From: an uncultured Eubacteriales bacterium
GTDB taxonomy: Bacteria; Bacillota; Clostridia; Oscillospirales; Oscillospiraceae
DNA length: 5,873 nt
Assembly: GCA_905202605.1 (NCBI GenBank)
Contig: CAJKSU010000182.1
Location: forward strand, 1 to 5,873
Direction: 5' to 3'
Shown: positions 5,443 to 5,873 of the stretch, one piece after another
Position numbering within the stretch: position 1 is the first letter of the stretch
Layout: each line of letters opens with the position of its first letter
Made by a program: the position numbers and the translations under genes
Notes under the pieces: generated by a model
Seen by the model: the letters and a program-made list of their open reading frames with translations, nothing else
Told to the model about the DNA's origin: nothing
Databases searched by the model: none

Positions 5443-5873
5443 TTACGTATTTTCCTTACAATAGGGGCAAACCGTCACGTCTGCCGGAATTTTCTTTCCG
5501 CACATGCCGCAGAACTTTGTAGACGCCGCAGAGGGCGCGGGCGGTGTGGGGGCATCCAGCGGGATTTCCTTTGCGTCCTTCATCCACTTATTTGTGATCT
5601 TCTTCGGCGGCTGAGATGGCTGATTGCCGCCCGCAAAGGACCAGCCGCAGCCGGAGCACTTCACCGAACCCTTGGGATTAAACCTGCCGCACTTGGGGCA
5701 GGTCAGGCCGCCCGCCGGGGTCATATTTTCCGTCTGGGGCTGCTTTTTCCCGCAGTTGGGGCAGGGGGTATCCGGAAGCTTTTTTACAAACTTCGTGCCG
5801 CAGAACATGCAGTGTACCGTGTTCTTATCGTTTGCCGAGGCAGGCGTGGGTACAGGAGCGGGGGACGAGTGCG
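5443..5873 (-). CDS. Multi-zinc-ribbon protein, 5' end outside the window
   Basis: The frame is open to the right edge, so the protein starts outside the window; 142 residues are visible. The first in-frame Met (codon at 5808-5806) is probably not the start: it lies inside a CxxC knuckle (HCMFCG) that pairs with CPNCG about 16 residues later, and the residues before it form a Pro/Ala/Ser linker. Three four-cysteine zinc ribbons follow one another: CMFC/CPNC, CPKC/CSGC and CGMC/CPYC, the last at the extreme C terminus, joined by Pro/Ser/Gln-rich linkers. No membrane helix is visible in this part. Such ribbons usually serve as structural or protein-binding modules, so a scaffold or adaptor role for the cluster is inferred, not shown. 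The gene ends in TAA, 21 bases before the next gene. No specific family is recognised. Confidence 0.8.
   Translation of the reverse strand, partial: HSSPAPVPTPASANDKNTVHCMFCGTKFVKKLPDTPCPNCGKKQPQTENMTPAGGLTCPKCGRFNPKGSVKCSGCGWSFAGGNQPSQPPKKITNKWMKDAKEIPLDAPTPPAPSAASTKFCGMCGKKIPADVTVCPYCKENT

Overview
The window is a compact one-strand gene cluster. Eight genes are read right to left on the minus strand, separated by 1 to 41 bases or overlapping. There is no intergenic stretch near 300 bases and I see no convincing promoter, terminator, RNA gene, mobile element or CRISPR array, so the cluster looks like the middle of one operon whose two ends lie outside the window. Purine-rich Shine-Dalgarno sequences (GGAG/AGGAG type), moderately high GC and CPYC-type zinc-ribbon membrane proteins suggest a Clostridia-type Firmicute, perhaps an Oscillospiraceae-like gut bacterium. 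That assignment is inference; nothing here is a taxonomic marker.

The right half (about 5873 to 2403) encodes four proteins that share short zinc-binding modules. The first is a multi-zinc-ribbon protein cut by the window edge. The second has an N-terminal zinc ribbon, one membrane helix, a helical TPR-like region and a C-terminal NPCBM-like beta domain. The third is a small membrane-anchored protein ending in a textbook RanBP2-type zinc finger. The fourth has a zinc ribbon, a Pro/Gln linker, one membrane helix, a Pro/Thr-rich stalk and two Ig-like units.

The left half (2401 to 1) encodes the signalling core: two tandem paralogous von Willebrand A (vWA) proteins, a PP2C-type Ser/Thr phosphatase with all its metal-site motifs, and the first residues of what looks like a protein kinase, cut by the left edge. 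A vWA + PP2C + kinase set matches the known TerY-P triad, linked by comparative genomics to tellurite/stress-response and phosphorylation signalling.

As a model, the kinase and phosphatase would act on a shared target set, the vWA proteins would act as metal-dependent adaptors, and the zinc-ribbon membrane proteins would connect this cytoplasmic switch to the cell surface. Two details stand out. The first vWA paralogue has lost its metal-site (MIDAS) residues while keeping the rest of the fold. The surface domain of the fourth gene is much more AT-rich than its own N-terminal half, with a 9-base tandem repeat at the junction.
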